Positions 32,091 to 42,783 of a DNA stretch of 64,000 nt are shown here, piece by piece (within the stretch, counting starts at the first letter, position 1; each line of letters opens with the position of its first letter). A model generated the notes under the pieces. It was not told where the DNA came from. It worked only from the letters and a program-made list of their open reading frames with translations, and did not search any database. The position numbers and the translations under genes are program-made. Source of the stretch: Lepidostoma basale. Taxonomy: Eukaryota; Arthropoda; Insecta; Trichoptera; Lepidostomatidae. The stretch is taken from contig JAHDVF020001468.1 in the NCBI GenBank assembly GCA_022606425.2, positions 1,364,001 through 1,428,000 on the forward strand. Reading direction: 5' to 3'.

Positions 32091-32235
32091 GTAACTTTTT
32101 GAAAACATTGTATTTGCACAACACTTTTTTTCATTTCTCACAAACATGTTGTGGGACACAGAAGCCCTTCCTCGGTGTAGAAATTTGTAAATTGAGAAAA
32201 GTGTTGTGAAAATACAATGTTTTCAAAAAGTTATT
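32091..32235. mobile_element. fold-back MITE, family E, complete copy
   Basis: Arms of about 45 bp: TAACTTTTTGAAAACATTGT on the left and its inverse at 32190-32235. Loop on the minus strand: CCGAGGA (32175-32169), extra A, GGG/CCC hairpin, ACAACATGTTTGTG. ATTTCTACA and TGTGAGAAAT flank the core and can pair as stem I with one bulge. The box GAAAC is mutated to ACAAC. Confidence 0.8.
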
Positions 32236-32447
32236 CAAATCCTCTAAACTTTTTTGGTCCTCAATGTGTTTGCTCATGCTTCAGCATCATGTCGTATTAT
32301 TGATGTTACGCATGCTTTATAGATTCTCATCTTAGTTTAAATAGACATGTCTTTATTTTTCATATTGTGAATTTTACACAACCAGAGATTGCAGTTGCCC
32401 TGTTGACCTGGGGTATAAATATGATTTGATGAAATTATCTGACTTGA

Positions 32448-33224
32448 ACAAGTGGATCTGGAACAAGTGGATGAATCTGTTTATTCAGGAAGTATGTTTA
32501 CAAAGAATGTGAGGGTGGAGAAGGATACTGAAAGATGGGTTGGGGCAGGCAACAGAGTAAATGGTGCACTTAAAGTTGTCATCGTAAACAAAAGCCTATC
32601 CAAAAAAGCTAAGATGGCAGTGCATAATGGTGTTCTTGTGCCGACCCTTATATATGGAAATGAAGCATGGAACTGGCAAAAGAAGGATGAAAGTAGAATT
32701 ATTGCAGTAGAAATGAGATCTCTAAGATGAATGTGTGGCAAATCTGTATATGATAGAGTGACAAGTGCAAGTATAAGAAGTGAATGTGGTGCGATTGAAA
32801 GTGTTATGAACAAAATAAGGAAAGGGTCATTAAGATTAACTTGTATCTTTAGTGTATTGGAAAAAAATTCTGTAATGCTTTAGATATGTTTAAAATAAAT
32901 AAATGAAAAAAAATAAATGAAAATAAATGAAAGATGGTTTGGACCCATGGAAATAATGAGTGAAGACAGAATGGTAAAGAAGGTATATATGTAAACGGCG
33001 TGAGCGGAGCTAGAAATAGAGGCAATCCGAGGAAAACGTGGCACGATCAAATCAATCAAATATTGAAAGTCGGTCACGCGAGGAGTCGGAAAAATCGACG
33101 TGCGTGCATGACAAGATGTATGAATGTAGAGGAAGCGAGAGAAGTATGTCAGGATAGAACAGTGTGGCGTTCCATTCTTTCCGCCTATCTCTCCGGGGAG
33201 ACGGCGTGATGGTTAGTTAGTTAG
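32448..33224 (+). mobile_element. RTE-1a LINE, 5'-truncated insertion with target duplication
   Basis: TTATCTGACTTGA lies at 32435-32447 and 33225-33237, giving exact borders. The coding part begins in ENLEQVVEFVYLGSMF (here DLEQVDESVYSGSMFTKNVR), runs through KVVIVNKSLSKKAKMAVHNG, EAWNWQKKDESRIIAVEMRS and, after a 94-bp insertion at 32837-32930, through RNRGNPRKTWHDQINQILKV and RRACMTRCMNVEEAREVCQ to SILSAYLSGETA and the stop. The tail is GTTAGTTAGTTAG. Stops include TGA after MRSLR. Confidence 0.9.
32837..32930 (+). mobile_element. small retroposed LINE tail inside RTE-1
   Basis: A 94-bp insertion ending in AAATAAATGAAAATAAATGA, flanked by AAGAT at 32832-32836 and 32931-32935. The A-rich repeated tail and short duplication suggest a heavily 5'-truncated LINE of another family. 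Confidence 0.65.
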
Positions 33225-33239
33225 TTATCTGACTTGATT

Positions 33240-33990
33240 TTTTGGAGAAAGAAAATTCGTGTAAAAATGACAACTATGTAACATATATGTATGTCTTCCG
33301 GAAATAATACGGATGATAGTCAAGTCATTGCTCCGTAATTTAACACTGAAGTTTACGTACCGCCATTATTTATCCTTCTTCAGCCGTTGCGATATACTTT
33401 TAACGTTCGCAAGTTCCTCGGAATCTTTTTATTGTCCATAAAATACTTAAAAATGTTATTGTTTGTTTTAAAACTATCGAAATGCTTGAGATCTGGCGTC
33501 TAACGAAAATATGGCCCGCTGCCAAGTTGCATAATGCGGTGTGGCCTTGTATACTTTGGGGGAATGTTGTCGTTGTTACTTCGACAGATTTGAATTTATT
33601 CGTTTGTCTCGTAAATTGTAAACCTCAACGGTGTGCCTATAGGGTAATATATATATTTTCACCAATACGAGATAACCTGAATTTTTTAAAGATTTTTTCC
33701 CCTAAACCATAATAAAACCTATTGATTGATGGTTGAGGTATTAATTTTGTAAAACTCCATTATTGATTTATAACAGTAAACGCGATTGTTTAGTGGTTTT
33801 ACTTGGATTTAATTTACATAAATTCTGATAAATTTGTTTCACCTTGCGAGAGCATTCTCAAACTGAACTTAATCACCTAATCAGTGTGTCCTTATTTTGA
33901 TTTTTAGAAAATTTAATGGTGGGAGAAAATTATATAATGCAAATTTTTGAGTTGTTAAATAAAAACAATTGTGGGTTTTCTTAGAACTAA
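33240..33990. other. no gene seen
   Basis: AT-rich single-copy sequence. A plus frame at 33482-33712 has no recognisable domain. Confidence 0.4.
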
Positions 33991-33991
33991 T

Positions 33992-34114
33992 GATGAGTGA
34001 TATGTAAATTTACAACTGAATTTCTAAGAATTTTTGAGGTTCAATATAAACCAAACAATTGAACCTCAAAAATTCCTAGAAATTCAATTGTAAATTTACT
34101 TATCTCTTATCATC
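33992..34114. mobile_element. 122-bp fold-back element
   Basis: Arms of about 54 bp, left GTAAATTTACAACTGAATTT and GAATTTTTGAGGTTCAAT, right the inverse with few changes, around a loop of about 12 bp. No other copy in the window. A short MITE or a local inverted duplication. Confidence 0.75.
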
Positions 34115-34538
34115 TTGAATTCATTTGGATAGAAAATTTTAACACTGTTTAATCACTTTTTATATAGTTTTAGTACCTATAATTAATTTTTTTAACCAGT
34201 AATAGTATATAAAAATGTGAATTTACACATTTAAATATTCATTCCAAATTAACAATGGAATCCCACATTGTTAACGTCTCAAATTATAAATTATGCTTTG
34301 TCCGTCAGATTTTGACAAAAAGGCAACCAGTCGATAATATAGTGATGTATTTTTTTTTTGCATAATCTTTTATCTGGTGCCAATACTCTCCGACGCTTCT
34401 CACATTCGACCTATTTCCGCATCCGTTCGTTGTTATTTGATATACACACGCAGCGCGCTGATAATCTCAATATATTTCAAAATAATAAAAAATGGTTTCA
34501 TAGTTTACAATTTAGAAAGGCGGTCGATCTTTGAAATA
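34115..34538. other. no gene seen
   Basis: AT-rich sequence without recognised repeats or supported frames. Confidence 0.4.
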
Positions 34539-34540
34539 TA

Positions 34541-35225
34541 CGTACTAACTAACCATCACTCCATTTCCCCGGAGGGGTAGGCAGAGAGGATGGATCGCCA
34601 TAATGCTCTGTCCTGACATACCTCTCGGGCTTCCTCTACATTCATACATCGTACCATGCACGCACGTCTATTATTCCGACTTCGAATGTGGCCGCCTTTT
34701 AGTAATTGATCAATATGGTCATGCCATGTTTTCCTCGGTCGTCCTCGGTTTCTTTTCCCACTCACGCTGCTTGTGTATAACTTTTTAACCATTCTACTCT
34801 CATCCATTCGTTCCATATGTCCAAACCATCTCAGGGATCCTTTTTTAATTTTATCCATGATGCAGTCATCTGCCTTACATTTATATTCTATCATACAACG
34901 TTTTCCCGCACATTCTTCTTAGTGATCTCGTTTCTACGGCGTTTATCCTGCTTTCATCCTTCTTTTGCCAGCTCCAAGCTTCACTTCCATACATGAGGGT
35001 TGGCACTAGAACTCCATTGTGTACTGCCATCTTTGCTTCTGTGGATATATTTCTATTTGCAGTAATGACTTTGAGCGCGCCATTTATTTTATTCCCAGCA
35101 CTAACCCTTCTTTCGATATCTTTCTCCATTTTTCCGTCTCTTGTAAACATGCTTCCCAGATACGTAAATTCAGTAACTTGCTCGAATTTCTCGCCCATCG
35201 CACATCGCACAAATACACGTTGCTG
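34541..35225 (-). pseudogene. RTE-1b LINE, longest 1b copy
   Basis: Two overlapping frames. The upstream one gives GEKFEQVTEFTYLGSMFTRD, GKMEKDIERRVSAGNKINGA, LKVITANRNISTEAKMAVHN, TLMYGSEAWSWQKKDESRIN, RRMCGKTLYDRI. After a small deletion that removes about 10 codons, the second gives [79 protein letters not shown], and SILSAYPSGEME with a stop. A tail TTAGTTAGT is seen at 34546. Truncated upstream near 35225, just after the reverse transcriptase domain. Confidence 0.88.
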
Positions 35226-35460
35226 GAAATATTTTAGTATAGTTAGGTCGGTGAGCACACCTAATGTTTGTAGGACATGATGTGTGAAGTTTGACCCGTA
35301 CATTTCGATGAGAACTTTTCGGATGGCTGCCACTTCCTAGATATTTTGTTGGGCACTCGCCGGCGTTTTGTAACTCCGGTCTGCTTTTACCCTTTATTTC
35401 TTGTTTTTATATAAAAAAAAAATTAACAAAAACAATATTTTTAGTTCATTTAAATATATT
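35226..35460. other. no gene seen
   Basis: Unique-looking sequence between two RTE-1 copies. Confidence 0.35.
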
Positions 35461-35708
35461 TTGTGTTCATAACACTTTCATTCGCAGCGCATTCGTTTAT
35501 TATATTAGTGTTATAAACAAAATAATTAAAGGGTTATTAAGATGGTTTGGACACATGGAAAGAATGAATGAAGAAAGAATGGTGAAGAAAGTATACGTTA
35601 ACGATGTAAACGGAGAAACAGAAGACCGAGAAAAACGTGGCACGATCAAATCAATCAGATCTTAAATGTCGGCCACGTGAAAAGTCGGAGAAATCGACGG
35701 CCGTCCAT

Positions 35709-35955
35709 GACCTTCGTGGTCGAGTGGTAAGTGCATTGACTGCCACCCCGTTCGAGGTTTGATTCCCGGCGAGGGCAGTGTGATTGTCACACTGTCTTTG
35801 GTCTGGTGAAGAATTCACGTGACAATAAAATGGCGATAGATTAGCTACCTATCACATGTCCCGAGAATCACTATGATAGCTATAATACCCTTTACATCGA
35901 TTTGGTTCATGCTGTCATGATGTAAAGAGCGATTCAACAAAATAATAATAATTAT
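35709..35955 (+). repeat. tRNA-derived SINE, full length, inserted in RTE-1
   Basis: GACCTTCGTGGTCGAGTGG head, a B-box region with one or two changes (GGTTTGATTCCCGG), TTCACGTGACAATAAAATG, then the type 1 3' end ATGTAAAGAGCGATTCAACA and an AAT-repeat tail. It splits the RTE-1 phrase encoding ACMTRCMN. Confidence 0.9.
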
Positions 35956-35967
35956 ACGATGTGTATA

Positions 35968-36224
35968 TCGTCGGTTCAAAGGTAAAACTCATTAAGTGAC
36001 ATTTCAAATTTTTTTCCTTTTTTTGCAACTTCCGCATCAGACTCGTGAATTCTACGTCAGAAAGTAATCACCAAGTGTTTTTATTAAAGAATAACTGTTA
36101 TTCTTTAATAAATACACTTGGTGATTGTTTTCTGACGTAGAATTCACAAGTCTGATGCGGAAGTTGCAAAAAAAGGAAAAATAATTGAAATGTCACTTAA
36201 TGAGTTTTACCTTTGAACCGACGA
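35968..36224. mobile_element. 257-bp near-perfect palindrome flanked by TA
   Basis: Arms of about 125 bp starting TCGTCGGTTCAAAGGTAAAA on the left and the inverse on the right; the loop is only a few bases near 36096-36101 (ACTGTT). TA on both sides. Same design as 5334-5594 (starts TCG, AT-rich loop, TA target), but the sequences differ. Confidence 0.9.
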
Positions 36225-36290
36225 TATGTTTAAGAATCGATAGAAGTGTGCCAGGAAAGACGTTGTGATGGTTAGTTAGTTAATTATATT

Positions 36291-36730
36291 TTGTATATTT
36301 ATTTACTTACAACGATAAAAAAAATATTGTAGCAAATTTACTAAAAGCTTAATTTGATGTAAATACTCAATAATATAATGTAGCTGTTTTTTGTTTATTT
36401 ATAAATATAAATAATATATAACTCAAAATGTGTCTAACTGGCAGTAAACGAAGCAAGCCTACCATCGACCAAATGTCAATTAAATGTTGTAGCGCCACTA
36501 GCGGCGGTATGTGTACCTTAAAAAGATAGATGGGAATGTAGAGTGTAGCGTACGCGTACAACAAGAATATGTATGATATTCGAATAGTCTATACACATAG
36601 TAGACTTTTCGGTTTGTAAAAAATTTTCTCCACCATGAAATGAGGGGTTAAAGAAGATACGTGATTTGATGTCATTCTAAATAATGTATATAATTTATTC
36701 ACTTATAATAAATATTGTTCTTTCTTCTTT
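36291..36730. other. no gene seen
   Basis: AT-rich single-copy DNA leading into a pyrimidine tract at 36715-36733. Confidence 0.4.
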
Positions 36731-36735
36731 TTCAG

Positions 36736-36777
36736 ATAACGCCGAAACGTCAGGCGCAATAGCGTTAACCAAGAAAG
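36736..36777 (+). CDS. candidate 42-bp internal exon of an unknown gene
   Basis: A pyrimidine tract and TTTTTCAG end at 36735, and GTAAGAAAT begins at 36778: strong acceptor and donor sequences exactly 42 bases apart. Read with two leading bases as the end of a split codon, the segment is open and gives NAETSGAIALTKK plus one base of a following Gly codon; the frame with no offset has a TAG and the third frame starts with a stop. Codon composition is GC-richer than the surrounding sequence. I do not recognise the peptide. If real, this stretch of the window is intron of a host gene on the plus strand. Chance splice-like signals cannot be excluded. Confidence 0.35.
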
Positions 36778-37565
36778 GTAAGAAATACTATATTTAAAAA
36801 AAAATGTATTCGTCTCATGTTAACAACAAAAAATAAAGATGAATATTTTATTTAGTAAGACATATTTTTCAGGTAACAAATTACGTTTTATGCATGTAAA
36901 CATTTTGACACCGATCAATAGTCAAGTTCACAATGTTGCTTGTATAAGATGCACACTTCTTACTTTGAAAGTGTGTGTTTACTTTGCTTAATATTTGCAT
37001 CTTTTAAATCATAGATAGTTCGGTTGGAATCTGCTAGAGAATTCTATTGGGATATGAACTATGGGATCATAAATACTCCTTTGTACATAATGAAAAAAAT
37101 ATATATATATTGTTACAAAATTTCTTTATTATTTTAGTGGGCTTTCACTTGTGTTTAACGTCGTCCGGTTTCGGCAGTTTGGTGCCATCTTCTGGTTGAA
37201 TATATATTTTTTCAATATTGAGAAATGTCGTGGAGTAGCCAAAAGGCAAATGTCGTAGAATGACCAGAACGAGGAACTGTTCATTGGACTGAGGATCGAA
37301 AGACCTTCTTCCATGATTGACAACATCTAAGAAACCTGATAACACTCGAAAATAATAGTATATGAATAATATTTAAATCATTACAAGTAAAAAGCTTTAA
37401 TTCTTTATGTGAACACTTGGATACTTTATAATTTTTACAAATCACTATTTTATTAGCATTCATTATTGATGAACACGTCACTTTTCTAGAATTTTTCACG
37501 TTTATTTTTTTTTTATAGACAAATATGTTCATTTTATTTATATAAACATTTTGTGCGTAATACCA
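36778..37565. other. no gene seen
   Basis: AT-rich. Overlapping minus frames near 37129-37345 carry no recognisable domain. If 36736-36777 is an exon, this would be the downstream intron. Confidence 0.4.
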
Positions 37566-37569
37566 ACCT

Positions 37570-37870
37570 AAGACGACCTTCGTGGCAGAGTGGCAAGAGC
37601 TATGACTAATAAACTGAATTTCCCGGGTTCGATTTCGGGCGATAGCAGTGTGATGGTCACATTAGCTATCATGTCATGAGAATCAATAGTTTAAAAGTTG
37701 TCTGTAAGTAATAGGGTTCAAATAGCCTGCTGTATATAATTGTGAAAGGCAACGGGAAACTACCACATTAAAGACCCAACTGTCAGCTCAAGAACCAGCA
37801 AAAAATATTATGCTTTGCTGCAAATCAATCTCATGGATTGAAACTAGCGAAGGAGAAGTCTAACCTATGT
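37570..37870 (+). repeat. tRNA-derived SINE (3' type 2)
   Basis: The head CGACCTTCGTGGCAGAGTGG and B box GGGTTCGATTTCGGG match the other copies. The 3' half differs from type 1: GTAATAGGGTTCAAATAGCC, GGCAACGGGAAACTACCACA and TTAAAGACCC, a style I associate with Lepidoptera SINEs. The partner copy is at 49741. Confidence 0.8.
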
Positions 37871-38945
37871 CTATACAAACATGAACAATATCAAATGGGA
37901 AATATTTTCTTTGTGTTCAATTGAGGGTTAATCTAAATATAGACTTTACTTGAAAAAATAATCCGAGTATATCTTAGTAAAATAAGACGTATCAGATTTT
38001 ATTTACAGCGAAAACAAAGTGAAATCAAATATACCATGCGTGTAATTTACGGATTCGAATATATCATCGTAGAAAGAAAATAAAACATACGTTTCGTACT
38101 TTAATAGCCTCTGGGGGAAGAGGGTTTATTGACAGGGGAGAGGGGGAACATTCGTAGAGCTGCTATCCACCTTTATTATCCCACGAGTTAAGTGTATTTT
38201 CCAGGTCGGTATTACATTTTCCTAGAAATTAATTCCCTTAATATTACAACGAAGTCCTACATTAATTAACGATTTCTCATTCAGTGAGTAATCATTATCA
38301 TGTTTTTTTTAAATGTTTTTGGCTCAATTAACAGTATTTTTAATTTAACTAAACTGCTTTTATTTCTGAAGGAGTAATTTATGCTTAATTGAACAAATTC
38401 AGAAAATAATTCAATGTTATTGTGGAATCAATATTCCACAATCAAAATTGTTTAATTTTTCACTAAATGTATGCAAATTTATTCGTGAATTAATAAATGA
38501 ATGAAACTAGTTATTATTCTATGGAATTTCTGTATTATATTTTATGGTAAATTTTTAATTCATTTTATTATTTGTTATTTTAATGTATTAATGTTTCCTT
38601 GGGCAATTTTGTAAAATTCCACATTACATGCGGAGATTTTTTTTGCCAATTCACGCTGAAAAATTGGCCTTTTTTTCAAATTCGCACCCGAAATTAGCAT
38701 CTAGTAATTTTTACTTCACCCCATATACAAATTTACACGTTTATCTCATCCAGTAGTTACTTAAAAAATGCGTTTTGTTTGTCCCGCTCACTATCTAAAG
38801 GTCGCAAAGCACGTGTTTTGGGCGGTAATAAAATGATTTAATTATGCCCCCGTAATGCAGTTCAATAAATGCCTTCGCTTTGTAAATAGCGAAAGCTATC
38901 TAATAAGTCTATGATTTCTAATTAATACGATTGGACACGTCATAT
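37871..38945. other. no gene seen
   Basis: AT-rich. A small perfect inverted repeat (ATTGTGGAATCAATATTCCA) lies at 38431-38454. A family D arm (GACTAGAAAACAGACTTTTT, ATTCGTATTAATTATTT) is at 38958-38995. Confidence 0.45.
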
Positions 38946-38997
38946 TACATACGGGGGGACTAGAAAACAGACTTTTTCATTCGTATTAATTATTTAG

Positions 38998-39433
38998 AAT
39001 GCAGTAGAAATGAATTTATGCAGTAGAAATGAGATCTCTTAGACGAATGTGTGAATACTCTGTATGATAGAGTGTCGAATGAAAATATAAGAAGTGAATG
39101 CGGTGCGAATGATGGTGTTATGAACAAAATAATGAAAGGATCATTAAGATGGTTTGGACATATGGAAAGAATGAATGAAGAAAGAATGGTAAAAAAATTA
39201 TATGTTAATGAATCAGAAATAGAGGAAGACCGAGGAAATCGTGGCACGATCAAATAAATCAAATATTGAATGTCGGCCATGTGAGGAGTCAGAGAAATAG
39301 ACGCGCGTGCATGACACGATGTATGAATGTTGAGGAAGCGAGAGAAATATGTCAGGAAAGAAAAGTGTGGCAGTCCATTCTTTCTGCCTACCCCTTCGGA
39401 GAGACAGCGTGGTGGTTAGTTAGTTAGTTAGCT
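38998..39433 (+). pseudogene. RTE-1a LINE, C-terminal fragment
   Basis: A short direct repeat of the phrase for NAVEM starts the copy. The frame 39051-39257 gives [40 protein letters not shown], then loses frame in NESEIEEDRGNR. It continues in another frame to RRACMTRCMNVEEAREICQ and VWQSILSAYPFGETA, with GTTAGTTAGTTAGTTAG. The 12-bp deletion in 'NDVNGTRNRGRP' causes the frame loss. Confidence 0.85.
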
Positions 39434-39517
39434 AGAAACAATAAATTTATAATTTATAATGGTTTAACTTGTTTTTCTGTGTCTTCGCGATAAATCTGCT
39501 CTACATATACTATAAAT

Positions 39518-39766
39518 GAAGACTACAGGGGAAAAACAAGGAATGTCAGTAGAAGGTTAATTTGAATAACATGAGAATGAAGCTAATCAAAGTCTATACA
39601 TTTCTTAGCAATAAGCAATCGATTATCAGGCCATAGTCGATGACACACATGATTTTTTAATATGAAAATTTTACTGTGGATAGATACGTACAAATGCCGC
39701 TAGATGGCATTATTACATTTATTTTGAATTTTAACTGACATTCCTTGTTTTTCCCCTGTAGTCTTC
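39518..39766. mobile_element. 249-bp MITE with 33-bp terminal inverted repeats
   Basis: Left end GAAGACTACAGGGGAAAAAC and onward to GAATGTCAGT; the right end (39734-39766) is the exact inverse. AAAT is present on both sides (39514-39517 and 39767-39770), a possible 4-bp duplication. The interior has no coding frame. Only one copy in the window, superfamily unknown. Confidence 0.82.
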
Positions 39767-39770
39767 AAAT

Positions 39771-40290
39771 ACATTGTAATAAAATACTCGTAAATGATTT
39801 CGTCATTCCATCTATTTAACTTTAAAACTTTGTTAATATTACTAATTGAAAAATTTTGGCTCTTTATTAATCCGAATTTACCTACAGAAAATACTCTGTA
39901 GCCTTGATTAAAGTTCTCCGTTATAATTATTGTTCCCGAATTGAATAGACCTGCGCGATTTATTCCAAATCTCGCAAAGTAAATATTCCCGGACCATCGT
40001 CTTCCTTCTCGCTTCATTCGGCAATAATTCTGTGAGAATGGCCCGGCGCTGTTTAAATATTCCAATAGAAATTCGTGATCTAGCTTACGCTTGTAATGTC
40101 TCTATCATTTATTCCCCATCCTACAGTGACTGACTTCAATTAGAAATCAGAGCATTATTGTTTTAAATTTAATTAAATCACAATCGGATGTTTTAACATG
40201 TATTGGGTGGAGTCTTAACTCCATTGGGTGAAGTTAAGAATAGAGGTCTGATGGGTAGTCGGACTTGACTTGTTTATAAAATATCGTTAA
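39771..40290. other. single-copy sequence, possible frame unsupported
   Basis: A minus-strand frame overlaps 39770-40065 (SAGPFSQNYCRMKREGR and neighbours). It has no motif I recognise and runs into the MITE, so I do not call a gene. Confidence 0.35.
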
Positions 40291-40299
40291 TATTAATAA

Positions 40300-40960
40300 T
40301 AATAATAATATGCTAACTTTTATAGCGCCGTTTGTGTGATGTAATCACCTCAAGGGCGCATTAAGACGTCTTTTAAATCTAAAAATCTAAATTTTCGCGA
40401 TCGGTTAAAAAGTATAGTAGAACAAAGTATAAACGTTTAAATTGGGTATGAAATATGAAAAAGGTGGATTTTTAGTTTAGATCTGAAATCTGTCGGATCA
40501 TTTATGCATCTGATGTGTGAAGAGAGATTGTTCCAAGCTGATGAACCGGCTACCGCGAACGCTCGATCCCCGAAATTTGTACTGGGGCAACGCTTCGACT
40601 CAACTAATCTTCCTATTGCGGAGGAGTTCGCCGAGCGAAGTGTGGATTTCCTTGTATTTAGGCTGTCCGTCATACAGAGTTCAGATATATAACTTGGAGC
40701 CATTCCATGTAACGCTTTGAAGACTATCCAGCAGAGTTTAAACTTGATTCTTTCTGGACTTTTAAGCCAGTGAAGTTCTTTGAGATGTTGTGTTATATGG
40801 GACTTTTTTGGAATGCCTTTAATAAGTCTTGCTGCTGCATTGAACGCAGATTGAAGCTTGTTTATTTGTTGTTTTGGAATGTTTGCGTAAATTCCATTAC
40901 AATAGTCAAGTCGTGACACAACGAAGGAATTTACAAGAGTTATGCGTCATGTTGCAATGA
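40300..40960 (-). pseudogene. CR1/L2-like LINE, reverse transcriptase C-terminal end
   Basis: A 160-residue open frame (40919-40437): MSRLDYCNGIYANIPKQQIN, KLQSAFNAAARLIKGIPKKS, KELHWLKSPERIKFKLCWIV, FKALHGMAPSYISELC, then FGDRAFAVAGSSAWNNLSSH and FRSKLKIHLF. From family knowledge these are the conserved thumb and C-terminal blocks of CR1/L2/Rex-type LINEs (SRLDYCN, LHWLP, YKAL..APSYLS, GDRAFSVAAP..WN). The 3' UTR ends near 40300 in GCGCTATAAAAGTTAGCATA and an (ATT)n tail, typical of L2-like elements. Upstream homology fades at about 40960 (LRITLVNSFVV). 5'-truncated, but the frame is intact. Confidence 0.9.
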
Positions 40961-41600
40961 CACCAGTACCAGTACACTACTGCCAAGTCCAACTCTCTAA
41001 AGCCTGGTCACTTAGAACCCCAGGCAATATGATCACTGACATTACTATCAGTGTCATAGCAAATAGAGAGTGGACGAATGATGATTTTTTAGCACCATAA
41101 AACTGGATTCACCCGGCTAAGGGATGGCAACCTCAACATTATATTCTTCAGAGCAGACAAAGGGAAACTACTCAGGATTTCATTTACCAAGTCTTCACTA
41201 TGAAGTCTTATCAATTATACTCTCAAATGATTAACGGCGTCAGGGGAATCTAACATGACACCGAGAGAAGAAGAAGAAGAATATAGTGAGCTCAATGCAA
41301 TATTCAAAAAAATTCTGAGTAAAAAAATAATGATGTATTTTAACGAATCCAAACGAAGTTTTTGTTGTTAATATCACTTCATCCATATGTATTTCCAAGA
41401 TGGAATCTTTTTCGATGAGAATCCTTTCTGGTGGTCGTATTTTAAAGGGTTTAAAAAAAATGCAACAATTGAAAAGTTTCAAATATTTTTTTGCACTTTT
41501 AAAATATCGTAATTTAAAAATAAATAAATATAAAAATATCGTTTTTAATGTCTGCTTTTGTTAAATATAATGTCGTAGAAATCTAATCTGACAATGATTT
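40961..41600. other. no gene seen
   Basis: Unclassified. A GAAGAAGAAGAAG run at 41268-41281 could be the tail of a decayed LINE whose coding part I cannot identify. Confidence 0.35.
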
Positions 41601-41604
41601 AATT

Positions 41605-42012
41605 AAAATGATAGGCGAGGAAGAAACCAGATATTTTTGAGAGAAGGGTGCTGCGCAGAATTCTGGGTCCTGTGAATGACGGTGAAGGCTGGAGAGTGCG
41701 GCATAATGACGAGCTGTACAATATTTACAAAGCTCCCAGTCTCTCCACACAGGTCAGACTGAATAGACTGAGATGGGCCGGTCACGTGCTGAGGATGCCG
41801 TCATCGCGAACCCCAAAAAGATTGCTGGAGTGGCACCCAGGTGGTAGAAGACCAATTGGACGACCAAGGCTGCGATGGGAGGATGAAGTTGGGAGAGATG
41901 GAACAAGATTGTTAAGAGTGTCAGATTGGAGGGTCGAAGCGGAAGACAGGAGGAGTTGGAGGCGAAGAATACTGGAGGCTAAGGCTCGATATGGGCTGTA
42001 GGGCCATCGAAG
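41605..42012 (+). pseudogene. LINE C-terminal fragment (LRWAGHVLRM lineage)
   Basis: The open frame 41648-42001 gives 117 residues: MLRRILGPVNDGEGWRVRHN, DELYNIYKAPSLSTQVRLNR, LRWAGHVLRMPSSRTPKRLL, GRRPIGRPRLRWEDEVGRDG, then DRRSWRRRILEAKARYGL and a stop. This C-terminal type is common in arthropod LINEs. The frame is intact over its length but has no reverse transcriptase. A distant relative is at 58925-59235. The 3' end lies near the (GAAA) run at 42010. Confidence 0.85.
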
Positions 42013-42545
42013 AAAGAAAACCAGATTACATTGTGGTCACCCTACAATTCCGTTAAAAAGATTTTTTTATTGCTACACTAGACTGTATGCGACATGAAAT
42101 CTAAAGAGAAAACTTTTAAAATGAAAATCCGTATATATTTTTATTACGAAACTTGCTGCTGAGTGTGTACAAAATAAACATATAAGGGTATAATAATAAA
42201 AAAATGTATTATTCTGCCCCCAAAAAAGAAGTTATTCGCGTTTTATGCCGTTGTTAAACAGGTACTCTTCCCAAGGAACCAGGTTTCATTATTATTTGTG
42301 CAGTATTTGTATTACGCAAATCAATTTTATTTACTCCGATGTGAGTTTTATTAATCCTATTTCAGCATCAGTTTTTCGTATTTTTTCCCAATACTAAATC
42401 TAAACACATTTAAAAAAAATGGATCGTCTTGAATATTAAAAAAAAATGTTATATTTGATTTAATTTCCTGTTTACTCCTAAGAAAACGTTTTAAAAACAT
42501 TTAAGGAGATTAGGAATATACTCACATAAGTATTAATCTTGTAAT
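42013..42545. other. no gene seen
   Basis: AT-rich sequence without recognised repeats. Confidence 0.4.
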
Positions 42546-42546
42546 A

Positions 42547-42783
42547 TAGTACAATCTTAATCTTCTCTTCTTGTCCCACTGATGGATGTAGGCCTCTTCA
42601 AACAGTCCTTATTTTCCTCTATCCTGCGTGATTCTTAACCATCTTCTTCCCTTGACTGGAATTATGTCGTCAGAACATCTGTTTTGGGATCGACCGATGC
42701 CTCTTTTTCCTTCCCAGGATCTCCACGTCAAGACTCTGAGTGCGAGGGCAATATTATAAAGTTCTTGCCGAAAACTTCCGTTA
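42547..42783 (-). pseudogene. LINE C-terminal fragment interrupted by a MITE
   Basis: The minus strand reads ALALRVLTWRSWEGKRGIGR, SQNRCSDDIIPVKGRRWLRI, TQDRGK, stop, GLFEEAYIHQWDKKRR, and a tail. The GRP/CSDDI/WMRIAQDR layout is that of the LINE-2 group. Homology is cut at 42784 by the GGGTACGG MITE, and I do not find its continuation beyond 42955. Confidence 0.78.

Larger units (their letters stand above)
35461..36290 (+). pseudogene. RTE-1a LINE with 5' inversion, hosting two later insertions
   Basis: Bases 35463-35505 carry RTE-1 in minus orientation (TTCATAACACTTTCATTCGC). From 35508 the same LINE continues in plus orientation ([53 protein letters not shown]). This is the signature of a 5' inversion. 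The copy is then interrupted by a SINE (35709-35955) and a palindromic MITE (35968-36224) and ends at 36225-36285 with ATGTTTAAGAATCGATAGAA to GATGGTTAGTTAGTT. Confidence 0.82.

Noticed and set aside
39770..40065. 121-codon minus-strand frame
   Set aside because: No recognisable motif, and its end lies inside a MITE; could be chance.
40961..41290. LINE fragment before the GAAGAAGAAG run
   Set aside because: The tail-like run is suggestive, but no reading frame upstream resembles any LINE in the window.
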